DNA of 64,000 bases. Origin: Aquila chrysaetos chrysaetos (lineage: Eukaryota; Chordata; Aves; Accipitriformes; Accipitridae). The notes beneath the pieces were generated by a model, which saw only the letters and a program-made list of their open reading frames with translations, was not told where the DNA came from and made no database searches. Each line of letters begins with the position of its first letter. Position 1 is the first letter of the stretch. Shown here piece by piece: positions 44,237-56,660 of the stretch. The position numbers and the translations under genes are program-made. Location of the stretch: the NCBI RefSeq assembly GCF_900496995.4, contig NW_024470388.1, forward strand, positions 124,001 to 188,000, given 5' to 3'.

Positions 44237-47019
44237 GTAAGTTTACAAAGCTTGGTTGTGCACAGGACTTTCTGATCTTTCCTTACTACTTGCTGCGTGC
44301 GCACAACTGTTCCAGTGACATCTGGTTTAAGGTTTTATATTGTTTTCACTGGCTAATTTTAGCTGACCCATTTGAGTTTATTTGTACTTTGCATAGGATA
44401 TACTGCTTGCTTCTTGACTAAAACTGAAATATGAAAGCAGCCCTATTAAATCTACAAACCTAAGCAGTCTTAGAATTAGAGAGAGCTGCTTTGGCTGCGC
44501 TGCGTTTTCTTTTTAATTTATCTGCCAAAAATTAATATAAAATTAAAGTAAATTAATATAAAATTAAAAGTTATTATCAAATTTCTTAGCAATTCTTTCC
44601 AATTCTCAGTTGGGAAGCTGCGAAAGCATTTAGCTGTAATGAACAAAGTCACATTGTTTGAATGCACCTCTCACTGGGTATAGTGCTACTTATGCCTCTG
44701 TTACAAGCCTATGGGGGAAATAAGGGTGACTAACATGCTCCCTCTTGCCGGGTAGCTTGCTGCCTTGCAGGCGGAGTAACAATAACAGTACTGGCTCTGA
44801 TACAGGCGTTAACTGTTTATCTTCATCTTAGACTATTTCTAACATGGTATTTTACTTGTAGCCACCCCTACAAGCTCTCTTCCTGGAGTTTAAAATAATT
44901 ATAGTATTCACTCTTCTGACTTTTATGTGCTGCTCTGTGGAAGTTTTCAAGGGCAGCAGTGTGAATTAACATCTTTTGGAATTCCAACACTTCAATTTAG
45001 GTCTGTCCTCCTCTTAAACATCTCTTCAGGTAGGTCGTTAGTGGACAAGCCTTTTTTTTTTTTTTTTTTTTTTATACTTCTGAGTAGAAAGAAGTTGAGT
45101 ATTGAGACCTGTAAACAGTGTTTTGTTAGTGCCAGGTTCAATTTAAATGAGCAGGAGGAGTGTATATGCCCAAAGAGTTACCACTAAAAGACTTGCTATA
45201 TATAAAAAAAACTTTTCAAGTGGAAAACTTTATTACCCTTGTGTTACAGAATTAATAAACAATTTATGAAATTCACTACAGGACTTGTCTTTTTGCTATG
45301 GAAAACAAAGATCTGAGAATTCCTAATATTTTGTAATTATTCTGTAATGGCTTTATTAGTCCCTTTTTCAATGCCAGTTCTCTTTTGAGAACACTTTTGG
45401 TTTTTTCTGTATCTCAAGCACATAAACTGGAATCAGTTGTCTTCCATGTATCTATTTCATGCATCCAAACTATTTTGAAATTCTCTCTTCTTCTTAACAT
45501 TTGAAAGTACTGACCTTTTCCCTTCTGTATGTGCCGATAATATTCTTAGTTGTTCATCTCTCATCTTTGCTGCTGTCCTTTAATATCCAGATCTCATGCT
45601 TCCTAAACCCTTAGTTCAAAGCATGGCTGGTGTGTTATAATTCTGACTATCCTATTTGTCTCCTGGTTTTCTTGTCTTGCACATCATGTTCAAGGGCATC
45701 CTATAAGGGGTCTTAATGAAGATGGTGATTCTGTCCCTTGTATTGAGGACATCTACTTTTACTTCAAGAAGGGAACCCTGTTCTAAATGTATTGAGAGTT
45801 GTCAATGTTATTTACTTATTTGTATATGTATCTTGCCAGGAAGTATCAGGTGATATAGTTTGCCACCTTCATAACTATGTTTCTGTCTGTCACTTGAATT
45901 TCCTGCTCTGTTGTCAGTTACCCTCATACTTATTGCCAAGGCCAAAACCTCTTGATTTCTGTTTGCGTAGCACCCAATCCAGCAACCTGACTTGGGTCAT
46001 TTAGTGAGGAAACCAAACCAATAACATGAACAAACTGTGATGCGTAACTTCCAAGCGTATATTTGACTTGTTTGGTGAACATTCTAAGGACTGTCTTCAC
46101 GTGCATTGCAAGTTAGTGATGATCCACTGGGTAGTGGTCTCTGGTGTGGTATAGAAGCATGGCCCAGCAGAAGGCAGGGCTCAACACTTTCTGAGTTTTA
46201 TTGGTGGGTGAGTGCCTCTAATTCTGTGTATTATCTTCAGAGGACAAGAGATAAGTGTAGAAACAGCTGGGTATTATGTTGGGGCAGTAGAGTTGTTCAA
46301 TGTCTTATTACAGTATAGTGATCCTTTGGAAAGGCACATCCGTGGTAAACAAGTTCTACTCTGTATAGCCTAAAAAGTAATTTTAATGCTAAACGCTTAT
46401 TGTTATCTAGGTCAAATAAAATAAGACAATATTTGACAACTCTTTAGCCATTAAAAGTGCTTAATGCTGTGCTCAATTGTGGCCTTTTATTGTAGCTTCT
46501 TTTATTCTACTGCATTACACATTTGACTCAGTTCTCCAAACTGGTAAGTTGTATGTGCCCTTGTACTCCAGCGATCCAAGTCTCAAATATCAAAGGTGCC
46601 ATGTAGGTTGGAATGAAGCAGCAGAGCTGTAGGTAAAAGCAGATTTGTATAGTGCCTTGAAAAGCACAAATGACTTTTGTTTGCAGAACCAAATGCAAGG
46701 AATTTTAAAATGAGGATTGACTTGCGAGCAAAAGTTAGTAATCCAGATAGTGGGAGGTGAAGTGCAGAAGACTGTAGTTTACTACATGTGTAGCAGTGAA
46801 AATATAATCTATTATAGGTGAAGAACTAAAGGGAAAAATTATAGTTCTGTTGCTGTTTGAATTTTCATTAATAGCCAGATTGCTTGATACTGTTACTGGT
46901 CCTTAATGGTCAGGTTTTTGTAAACCAAGGGGAGAATACTGTTGTGTTCCTGGATCCAGGCTGGGATGTCAGGTATGCTGGAATTTGTCTTTGAATGCCT
47001 CTTTTTTAACTCGTTGCAG

Positions 47020-47203
47020 CTACTTCATCAGTTCCAGCGCCCAAGGCAGAGCCTTCTCCCTCACTACCTTCTGCTGGTTCTCTGCCTAGCGTGGTATCCA
47101 CCACTGCTTCACTTCTGCCTTCAGCATCGCAGCACACAGCAACGTTGCCCAGCTTGCCTCAGTCCAGTGATTTGGCCAGCAGCTCACTTTCCCAGTTAAG
47201 CAG
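47020..47203 (+). CDS. UBAP2: UBAP2 exon (Ser/Pro/Thr-rich)
   Basis: Acceptor ctcgttgcag, donor gtacag at 47204. Encodes TTSSVPAPKAEPSPSLPSAG and ...LLPSASQHTATLPSLPQSS, with SSLSQLS at the end. Low-complexity Ser/Pro/Leu sequence as in this part of UBAP2. Open frame. Confidence 0.82.
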
Positions 47204-49497
47204 GTACAGTAGGAGTTGTGATAAACTGAAAGGGGTTCAATTTTGGGGAAAGGGCAAACATGAGGGTGATTGTGTATGGGGCTGTCAGACACCAGGGTCC
47301 CCTTTTCTGACATTAACTGGAATTAGGGGAGAGATTCAGAAGAAACCAGAATGTTTCTGGTTGCAAAGTATGAGCTCTGGGCTGCCTCTTAATGATGGAG
47401 CAGTTGCTGTCCTCAAGTTTTCATGGTATATAAACAACTTTGTGTTTCAAGTGGCTCTTGCTTCAATCATGCCAGCTAAATTGATTCCCCCACTTTGTTT
47501 TCCCTACTTTGTCCACAGTGCCTGCTGTTTGTTTAGTGTCATATGTTTGAAATCATTCCTTAACAGTTTACTTCCTGGCTAATTTTGAAATATTGTAGTT
47601 TCATTTATATTTGTATTTCTTAAAATTAAAAACCAGAAATAATTCCACAGGGACAGTGCGTGTTTTTTCTTTTTCTAAGACATTTCCTTAAGACACTTTG
47701 AAATATCAGATTGGTGTTCCTGGAAGTGCATTTAGCACAGCTTAGCTCATTTGCACTATCTGTCTGATTTTTCAGTGCCTGTTACTTGAGCTTCATCCTC
47801 AGGCAGGTGACATCTGAGGCTATTACTGGTTGAGTTATATTTTAATACTCACCTTTGTACTGTATTTGTTAATATAAGAAACTAATTTGATGGGCTATCA
47901 CAGGGGTTTTTTTCTGTTTCACAGCTAGGACACGGTTGATTCTCTTTTAATACACTAGTGTTTTTCTGTTGAATAAAATGGTAAATGTGTCAAATAACAA
48001 GAATTACTCCATTCACATTAGAAACATCTTCTCCCCACATTTGTTTGTTGAAAAGCTGTGTACACTGGTAAAAATTTTAGTTGGAGGATTGATGCTGTTG
48101 GACAGATACCAAGCACCATGAAAGATGATTCCTGAATTCTAGGCATGTCTGACTTGATTGTGCTGGTGGCTCTTGTCTGCGTCTCTACCGTAGGTCAGAT
48201 GGTCAATTAAGGCTTATTAGAAGAGCCAGGGAGAGTAGGCGAGGGAGTGGTTTAAAACCATATGTTGGACTGAACCATTTCTTTCCTTGCTGCCTGAAGT
48301 GGTGTCATTGTAATTCCTGCAGACAGGGAACAGCTTTAAAGAGTCGAAGTAAAATTAATCTATGAAACTGCCAAGTTTTATTCTGGTCCCACACCTCGAA
48401 GAGCTGCCAGAAGTGTTTGCCCTTAAATTAGGGCATATAATTTAGCCTGCAGCTTTGTTATGAAAACTGCTGTATTTTCTTGTGGCTATTTCCATAGAGA
48501 ACACTAAAATATTTGTTATGGTTAGGATCTCCCTTGCTTCTGATTTCACATGAGGAGGGGCTTTTTGAGCACCAAACCATACATATTTTTTTATGCTTTG
48601 TTTTGTTTGCCTTTGTTCAGTGTTCATTTTGTTTATTCCATGCTGTACTGTAAGTTATGTTCTTGACCTCGAATGTAAGGTATAACTTTAGTCAGTGTAA
48701 ATGTTTAAGAACCAGTTTCAGTCCCCTTTCAGGGAGACATGTAAAGATCTTTGGATTACGGATGGGTGTGGGTGCTCTTGTTCCTGCCAAAAGTTGACAG
48801 GCCTGGTCAGCTAGGGAAAAAAGGTGGTGCTAAAGCAGAGTTGCTTCCTAAAATGGAGTTATCTGCAGATGTTTCATCAAGGGATTCTTTATTTTCATAT
48901 TTTACAGTGTATGTATAAAACTGAACTGATAGTTCTGATTCATCTTTTCAAAGAGGAAATTATTTTTGGTGGGGCGTAGCGGTATGAACCAGCCTTGATT
49001 AAATTGCCAGATTCTGTAGTAGTATGTCTAATTTTTGGGCTTTCACAGATGCTCTTCATTTGCTGTTTTTTTTGAGCCCTGTCTTTTGAGAGTGTGTTGG
49101 GGCTTTTGGCAGAGTTATGGGGCAAATACCCTGCAGTTCTAATTGGTTGAACTAATGTTATGCAGGTTATGCGAGAAATACCATAGTGAGTCAAACCAAA
49201 GCACTGCCTCACCTAATTAATATCTGTGCCCTGTGGCAGGCAGCAGCAGTTGCTCAGGGAAGGAATGAGAAGCGAACCATGTGTTGTGTGAACCTTCTGG
49301 TTTTGGACTTTATGTGTCTTGGAGTCATTGCTACGTAATTCCTGAAGCAACTATTGTTTTTCTAAAATAGAGTAAATTGATAAATACAAATGAATGGTGT
49401 TTTAGATGTTTCTTGTTAGTAATAGTTGTCTCTGTACTTCAATTTTTTTTCATTAAACAGTAGTAGGATATTAGGTAAAGGAAAAAATGTCTGTAGG

Positions 49498-49545
49498 GGT
49501 GTGTGTGTATATACACACACATATATATGTGTATATATACGCCCC
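49498..49545. repeat. TG/TA microsatellite
   Basis: Alternating gtgtgtgtatatacacacac and atatatatgtgtatatatac, partly self-complementary, in the intron before the exon at 49715. A weaker copy follows at ~49630-49660. Confidence 0.8.
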
Positions 49546-49714
49546 CCGACAATTTTTTCTTCAGTATCCTACTGTGTATGTGTATACTCATACCTACAAT
49601 TTTTATTCTTTAATATCCTACTGCTTACTCTGTGTTTGTGTATATACATATATATGTGTTAAAAAATGTTCTAGGAAAAATTAATTTTATTAATTCTTTG
49701 CAATTTTTTTCTAG

Positions 49715-49781
49715 CTCCCTTTCCAATCATCAGAGCAGCCTCTCCCCTGCCTCAGTGTTGTCTTCAAGCACATCACATGCA
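49715..49781 (+). CDS. UBAP2: UBAP2 exon (SSLSNHQSSLSPAS...)
   Basis: Acceptor tttttttctag, donor gtaagt at 49782. Encodes SLSNHQSSLSPASVLSSSTS and HA; phases fit both neighbours. Confidence 0.85.
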
Positions 49782-51113
49782 GTAAGTCCTATTTGCATTT
49801 CAACAGATGTTTGGCATATAGTCAGTTTATCTGATGATTAAGACCCTCTCTTAAAGTTCATTGTGTCCCAGTACACTAAGAACTGAAACAAGAGCCTTAT
49901 CTCAGGGAAGAAGGACTGCCAGCCCCTCTAGTGGTAAAAAAAGTCTTTACCACTTGTGATTTGTACTAGATCAGGAACAGCTATTACAGAGACTTGCCAG
50001 TCACACAACCGTAGAGGAAATTTTCATGCCAGCAAGGGGGGATAGAATAAAGAAAGAACTTCTTGTAACAAATGTATTTAAAAAAAAAAAAATCTTTAGA
50101 AGTGGCTGTCTGAAACTTCTCCAAAATGTGGACTGTTAGCAGTCTCCACTGGAGAGGTTAGCTGGCAAAATGCAGGTGATGGAATGATACATGTCATGAC
50201 AAATGCCTCATGACAGATGATTTTAGAGTTTACCATGTGGCATTGTTGTCACCTGTGTATTTAATGCATTTGAGAGAACAAGGCAAATGGTAGTGAACAC
50301 AGTGCTCTAGATGAGGGTTGCACAAACAAAAGTCAGAGAGACACTGCCTTGTTCTGTGATGGGGTACTTCTGTACAATCCCAGTTGCGGTGTGCAGATAG
50401 GTTACTGCTTTGCTTTATGCCTGTATTTTGGTTTGAAATGCTCCATTCCTACTGAATATGTAACTTAAAAATTCACACTTATCCAAATGTCCTTCTTTTC
50501 TGTTGTCAGAGTTGTTTTGGCTTCTGTGTGTTGATGACACTGTTTTGCAAGTGTGATCGGCTTACAGCTAAGGCACTGTATTGTGCTGGATTCAAACCAG
50601 GAACTCCTTTATCCTCACGTGTTCCTGTAATACATCTGGTCTGTGTTTCAGTTTACCACATTGACTCTGTTGTGGGGCACTGCAGTTTTAATCTTTTAAA
50701 TTCCACAAGTGCATTGAGGAAATCACGATAGCAGTGTTCTGTATTTTGAAAACAAATACCGTCTTTTGGAAGAATATAGGAGTTTATTTTAACATAACAA
50801 GTACTAGCTTAAAAGAGTATACAAGCAAAGGGCAAGAAATAATGCAATGGAGTGACATTTGAGTTACTGTGGTTTAATTTTGTGATGATATAGCGGTTTG
50901 AATTTAACTCTCATAATAATTTTCTTTGAATACTTAAAAATCACAAGCATGCAATTTAGTTGCTTGCTTGGTACATAGATAATGCGTATCTTTTTCTTTT
51001 GCATGTGCTGCTGTTACTTAAAAGATTGTCGGTTTGGTTTGGTTCCCCCCCCCAGCATCTTCCACTGTGGTTTATTTGCTCTGTGATCCTCATTGTTTTT
51101 GTCTCCTTTCTAG

Positions 51114-51309
51114 CACACTAGTGTTGAGAACACAACTTCACTCCAGCCCTCAACAACCTTTTCAACTGTTTCAAGCTCAGCTACTAGCACCACCTCTTCA
51201 GTTGTCAGCATGGCAAGCAGTATGAACACTACAAACAGCCTTGGCCTGGGCGTTACCAGTGTGTCTATACCAGCTGCTACCACACGGGCGGCTCCCTTAG
51301 TGTCTTCAG
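51114..51309 (+). CDS. UBAP2: UBAP2 exon (HTSVENTTSLQ...RAAPLVSS)
   Basis: Acceptor cctttctag, donor gtttgc at 51310. Ser/Thr-rich, with SSMNTTNSLGLG and RAAPLVSS. Open frame, 65 codons plus one base. Confidence 0.85.
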
Positions 51310-51496
51310 GTTTGCAATATTAACAGATCACATGGATAGACAGAGGACTTCAGTCAGCAGGGATGTCAGTTGAGCATCTCACCAGCCATAACTGTGCTAA
51401 GAAATCCACACTCTTGACTAGCCTTTTCGGCATGCTTTATTTGCTGGCTTATAAAATAAAGTTGTCTGGTTTTGTGTATTTGAAATATTTGTTAGG

Positions 51497-51720
51497 GTGT
51501 TATGTGGCATTTATATAGCACATTCCATCCCCAAAGAGCTTTATAAATAGACGCCAGAGCAGTTCTGACTTTGGAAGTTTTGGGCTAGGAGATTCGCCCA
51601 GTTTGTATTCCAGGTTGTGATCAGCTCTTGGCTGTGAGTTCACATTAGCTTTAATTTCAGTCTTGTCTGTGACTTGAATCCATTTGGCAGTATCAAAATA
51701 TAGTGCAGTGTCCTCATTAT
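51497..51720. repeat. Possible ancient interspersed repeat
   Basis: The stretch tggcatttatatagcacatt...ccaaagagctttataaat resembles the ends of old vertebrate SINE/LINE families with an 'agcacttt' pattern. An open frame on the - strand (51500-51793) overlaps it and is not convincing as a gene. Assignment is uncertain. Confidence 0.25.
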
Positions 51721-52576
51721 CATATGCCACATCCCCACTGCCACATCTACAGAAAGGAAAAAAGTGTCTGATGTCTGGGTCATTCCACAGCAAATAGCAC
51801 TTCAGAAAAAGGGTTCACAGAGAAGGTGGGGAGGCTTCTTGCACTGAAGTGGAAGCAATGCTAAATTCTCTCTTGCTTCTCTAATCAACCTGAACTGCTA
51901 AAAGGAAATCCTATGGAGGGAAGTGAATGATTTAAATATTAAGATCAAACTTACTTACAGAAGGATTTCTCATTTCTCGTTCCAATACCTTGTAAATGAA
52001 GTGTCTGATGACTGGCCAAAGTGCATTTTTTTGTTCTTCTGCTTCCTAGCACTGCTTCATGGAGGCAACTGAAACTGTTTCAATCTTCTTCTCTTTGCTA
52101 TTCCCAGCTGCAATAAGTCACCCGCAAAAAGTATGCTGGCAACATTTCATGTTTTCCAGTCTATTGCTGGTGATAAAGGGGAATGTGTTGACAGAGCAGA
52201 AAATGAAAGGAGAGAATTTGCTCTCTTAGATTGAGAACAATGCCTGAATTTTGCCTTCAGGAGAGGACTGAGGAAAGGAGAAGTTCCTGTAATTCTTGTA
52301 ATCCTCTTGGACAAAGTAAATGACAAAATCAGACTGTTCTCTGATGGGACTGTTTTCAGTCTTAAGCAGCCTGTGCTTTCCCTTCCTTGAGGCGTGGTTA
52401 AACTCTTCAGGCTATTTTGAGCATTTTCATCAACCAGTACAAAATTCTTCTGCGTAGATCTGCTCTTTACAAGCTATGACAGTGCAGCCGCCAGGGCTTG
52501 TGAGCTATCTTGTCTCAATGCTGAAGCCTTTTCTTTTCTAAAGGCTTGTTAAAGTGTCTGTATTTTGATTCTACAG

Positions 52577-52668
52577 GCAAAGCTCCCCCAAACCTGCCCC
52601 AAGGTGTACCGCCCTTGTTGCATAACCAGTATATTGTGGGACCTGGAGGACTTCTGCCTGCCTACCCA
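52577..52668 (+). CDS. UBAP2: UBAP2 exon (GKAPPNLPQGVPPLL...)
   Basis: Acceptor attctacag, donor gtaagc at 52669. Encodes KAPPNLPQGVPPLLHNQYIV and GPGGLLPAYP, a highly conserved part of the UBAP2/UBAP2L family. Open frame. Confidence 0.92.
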
Positions 52669-53566
52669 GTAAGCAATTTAATTGTTCCCGTCCTTGATTG
52701 CTTAACCCTTGGTGCAAGTGGGCCCTCCAGACCTGCTGCTGTCTATGCCAAGGCATTTCTGCTGGCACATGTTGCACCTGGAATTCTTGTTCCAAATGCT
52801 GAAGAATATGTGAAATGTATTCAGTGAGGGTTTACTGTTGATAGTAAACTGCAGAACTGTTGGTACAGACCTGATGTGGCTGCTGTTGAAGCTAAACGTG
52901 CGTGTTGCTATGGTTTTCAGTGGTATCAGGTTTTAGGCCCTTTGAGTAAAATTAGACTCATTCAGGTTTGTGTTACTGGAATAGATTTACTATAGTAATG
53001 GTTGAAATGTGCCATGTGTCCTGTCTGTCATACTTTGAAAGATTGCACATAGCTTTTTGATGTCTGACCAGGATCAACATATTTTTGGTTATCTGTTTTT
53101 TGAATCAGAAACTTTATTCTAATCATTTTTCTGTATCACACTGAATGTGAGGGGATACCATAGCTTGCTTTGTGGTCTAGTCATTGAATCTTAAATCCTG
53201 CTATTCTCAGAAGTAATGATTAAAGCAAAGGCGACTGTTGTTCTTACTCTCAAATCTGAATGCCCTGTAGATTTTTCACAAGTTGATGAATGATGCATCT
53301 GTGAAAACAGTATTGAAGATGGGACAGTAATACTCTCCTCAGAGGACTGCTGTCACCATGAAACAACATCGGAGTGACAAGCCATTTTAAGCTTAGCTCT
53401 ACTAGTCTTAAAATGCTACAGTGTGCCATGATAGCACAATGCGACGTGTAGCTGTACACCTTTAAAATAGACTGGACCTAGGTCAAACTCTGTTTAAAGC
53501 CCCAAATTGGTCAGCGTCAGAGAAAAGTGTTATCATGATGTTTTATTTTTATCTGTCTTCAAGCAG

Positions 53567-53614
53567 ATTTATGGTTATGAAGATCTCCAGATGCTTCAAT
53601 CCAGGCTGCCAATG
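53567..53614 (+). CDS. UBAP2: UBAP2 exon (IYGYEDLQMLQSRLPM), last one visible
   Basis: Acceptor tcaagcag, donor gtaagt at 53615. Sixteen codons, all conserved in type. The next exon of the family, starting with a Tyr-rich DYYG-like segment, is not present in the 490 bp before the provirus nor after it in this window. Confidence 0.9.
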
Positions 53615-54106
53615 GTAAGTAAATGGCTTGGTTTATTTAATTTTAAACAAGTTATCCTCAGTGTTGATCATTTGTGCAACACAAATTAGTTCATTTGATG
53701 GTGATTGAGAGCTTATCCTTACGTTCTATATTGTGTTTTAAATACCCATAGTTTCTCCAGGTGGTGTAAATTGATATAGAGCAACTGTTGCATCATGCAT
53801 TCATCCATCTGCAAATTCTGTAAATAGAAGCAAGTGTGCTCTGTGCTTTTGAGTGGAGAAATTTTTAATTGTTGTAGCAACAGTATGACATCTTGTCAAA
53901 TCTAGTTGACATCTGAGTGTGAATGTTTTCTTTTACCAAGAGGTAGGGTTGAACAGCAAGTATGCAAATTGGCAGCCAGTAGGTGCATCTGACAGGTTTT
54001 GGAGGTGCTCATAGGTGGAGATCTTTGCGTATGCATCATGGCAACAAATGCAGGTGAGCTGCAGGAGGGAGAGTGTATGAAGTTTTCTTCCTTACCTGGA
54101 ATGGAC
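53615..54106. other. Start of UBAP2 intron, then provirus junction
   Basis: Begins with the intact donor of the last visible exon and runs to the left LTR of the ERVL-like provirus. No exon is seen. Confidence 0.6.
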
Positions 54107-54688
54107 TGTCGTGGTTTAACCCCAGCCAGCAACTAAGCACCACGCAGCCGCTCACTCGCTCCCCCCCCACCCAGTGGGATGGGGGAGAAAATCGGGAAAA
54201 AGAAGCAAAACCCGCGGGTTGAGATAAGAACGGTTTAATAGAACAGAAAAGAAGAAACTAATAATGATAATGATAACACTAATAAAACGACAACAGCAAT
54301 AATGAAAGGATTGGAATGTACAAATGATGCGCAGTGCAATTGCTCACCACCCGACGACCAACACCCAGTTTAGTCCCCCGAGCGGCGATCCCCCGCCCCC
54401 ACTGCCCAGTTCCTATACTAGATGGGACGTCACATGGTATGGAATACTCCGTTGGCCACTTTGGGTCAGCTGCCCTGGCTGTGTCCTGTGCCAACTTCTT
54501 GTGCCCCTCCAGCTTTCTCGCTGGCTGGGCATGAGAAGCTGAAAAATCCTTGACATTAGTCTAAACACTACTTAGCAACAACTGAAAACATCAGTGTTAT
54601 CAACATTCTTCACATACTGAACTCAAAACATAGCACCGTACCAGCTACTAGGAAGACAGTTAACTCTATCCCAGCTGAAACTAGGACA
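54107..54688 (-). mobile_element. 3' LTR of the ERVL-like provirus (subfamily of copies A-C)
   Basis: 582 bp, tgtcgtggttta...aactaggaca. It has the diagnostic bases of copies A, B and C (tgacattagtc, cagtgttatcaac, agctactaggaagacag), not those of the 5' LTR. A purine tract in sense direction (aaggggtggatac) borders it inside. Confidence 0.88.
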
Positions 54689-55239
54689 GTATCCACCCCT
54701 TATTCTATACCATTGACGTCATGCTCAGTTCCCATACCTTTAGTTACATCCTGGTCAATCATCATCACCTTTTCCATCCCTTTGAGACATATGAACAATG
54801 ATATGTATATATATGTATACACACACAGAGATATCATTCCTTTAGTTTATGGGTTATGTCCATTAAATGATTGTTGATTTCAATGTTTGAAATGATTGTT
54901 CATTTAGTTCCCGACTCTGGGCTCCATCTGTCATACCAGCTTTTCTGGGCAGGAGGGATGGTGCAAAGTCCTCTCAGTCTGCAGAGCAGGATAGGGCTTC
55001 AGTGCGGTGTGACGAGCAGGTGACATTGGAAGCAGCAGGAGCATGGTGTGCACCGTTGGACTGTTGCATGCTGGAGTCAGTTCTGGTTCCATCACTACTG
55101 CACTTCGCTCAGTTTTATCACAGTTCTTTCTTGCTTGATCTAAGTGGTTCTTACTGTAGTACCATGGATATAGCATATAACAATTATAGTAATGATAACA
55201 TACAGTAGCAGGGTTACATAGCAACTAATATCATACAGT
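54689..55239 (-). other. Provirus 3' region without envelope
   Basis: About 550 bp between pol and the 3' LTR. A 97-codon frame (54931-55224, -) has no signal peptide, membrane anchor or envelope motif. A short AT microsatellite lies near 54800-54830. Absence of envelope is usual for ERVL-type elements. Confidence 0.6.
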
Positions 55240-55992
55240 TTAATTCTGGCTATTCTCACCTAAAATCAAATCCCCTTGAGGCACGCATCGGACTTCCCCA
55301 TCTTTTCGCATCACCCACCAAGTGCACCCAGGCCCTTGAGCAAAAGCAATCCCACAAATGGGTTTACCTTTGCCTGAGGCAGGAGTAACCCAGACTGTCT
55401 TCCCTAACATATTTTTTATGTGCGCTACAGGGACTTTATCCCCTTCTACAGTACGTAAAAATTCTGACTGGGCAGGGCCACCCCGATTGGCAGATCCTCT
55501 GGTGTTGACTAACCAGGTGGCTTTTGCTAAATGTGTATCCCAATGGTTGAAGGTTCCACCCCCCATTGCTCTCAATGTAGTCTTTAACAGTCCATTGTAT
55601 CGCTCAATTTTCCCAGAGGCTGGTGCATGATAGGGGATGTGATACACCCACTCAATGCCATGCTCTTTGGCCCAGGTGTCTATGAGGTTGTTTCGGAAAT
55701 GAGTCCCGTTGTCTGACTCATTTCTTTCTGGGGTGCCATGTTGCCACACGACCTGCTTTTCAAGGCCCAGGATAGTGTTCCGGGCGGTGGCATGGGGTAC
55801 AGAATATGTTTCCAGCCACCCGGTGGTTGCTTCCACCATTGTAAGCACATAGTGCTTGCCTTGGCGAGTTTGTGGGAGTGTGATATAGTCAATCTGCCAG
55901 GCCTCCCCCTGTTTATATTTCAGCCATTGCCCTTCGTACGACAGGGGTTTTAGCCGCTTGGCTTGCTTAATTGTAGCACGTTTCATATTCAT
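55240..55992 (-). pseudogene. ERVL-like integrase, core and C-terminal part
   Basis: A 250-codon frame with the D,D(35)E triad at Asp35 (AWQIDYITLP), Asp94 (ESDNGTHF) and Glu130 (GKIERYNGLL), then a C-terminal domain ending QGDLILGENSQN. The N-terminal zinc-binding part lies upstream in another frame, so at least one indel or stop lies between 55993 and 56048. Residue numbers count from the first Met here. Confidence 0.85.
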
Positions 55993-56048
55993 GGATAACC
56001 TGCGCGATAGTGTCCATGGTCAAGTCCACCCCTCGGTCACGAGCCCAT

Positions 56049-56660
56049 CTATATGTTGCATCTCTTCCCTGATGGCCTGGAAGCATCATGGGCCCACAGA
56101 GCCATAACTAGCTCACCCTTATGTTGCCAGTCCAGGTCCACCTGAGCCGCTTCAATCTTGGCAGCCTGATCCACCTGTTGGTTATTTTGATGTTCTTCAG
56201 TGGCCCAACTCTTGGGTACGTGAACATCTACGTGACGTACTTTTACAACCAGATTCTCTAGCCGGGACGCAATATCTTGCCACACTGCGGCAGCCCAGGT
56301 GGGTTTACCTCTGCGCTGCCAGTTGCTCTGCTTCCATTGCTGTAACCACCCCCACAGGGCATTTGCCACCATCCGTGAGTCAGTATAGAGATAGAGCACT
56401 GGCCACTTTTCTCTTTCAGCAATGTCTAACGCTAGCTGGATGCCTTTCACCTCTGCAAACTGACTTGATTCACCTTCTTCTTCAGCAGTTTCTGCAACTT
56501 GTCGTGTAGGACTCCATACAGCAGCCTTCCACCTCCGATGCTTTCCCACAATGCGACAGGATCCGTCAGCGAACAGGGCATAGTGCCTCATTTTCTGGCA
56601 GTTAATTATACAGCGGGGCTTCTTCAGCACGTGCCACCTCCTCCTCTGGCGACATTCCAA
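56049..56660 (-). pseudogene. ERVL-like RNase H and start of integrase
   Basis: A 203-codon frame. RNase H acidic residues appear in order in LFADGSC, FAEVKGIQLAL and YLYTDSRMV, followed by DVHVPKSWATEEHQNN. The frame is out of register with the RT frame it overlaps (56602-56660) and with the integrase core, so the polyprotein is interrupted twice in this area. Confidence 0.82.

Larger units (their letters stand above)
35050..53614 (+). pseudogene. UBAP2: UBAP2, internal exons, disrupted copy (probable W gametologue)
   Basis: Eleven exons in the right order, with splice sites and matching phases, translate to the central part of UBAP2, the ubiquitin-associated protein 2. UBAP2 has an N-terminal UBA domain and is linked to ubiquitin-dependent control and RNA granules; those N-terminal exons lie outside the window. 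In birds the gene is on Z and W. The exon at 42800-43001 has several indels and in-frame stops (first TGA at 42807), and skipping it would break the frame. The exon at 41522 carries a locally shifted stretch. The last visible exon is at 53567-53614; the following exons are not found before the ERVL provirus at 54107 or after it up to 64000. Introns hold a CR1, an LTR and a microsatellite and are otherwise unremarkable. A sequencing error in one exon cannot be excluded, but several lesions argue for a pseudogene. Confidence 0.75.

Noticed and set aside
51500-51793. 97-codon frame on the - strand in a UBAP2 intron
   Set aside because: No family features, and it overlaps a stretch resembling an old interspersed repeat.
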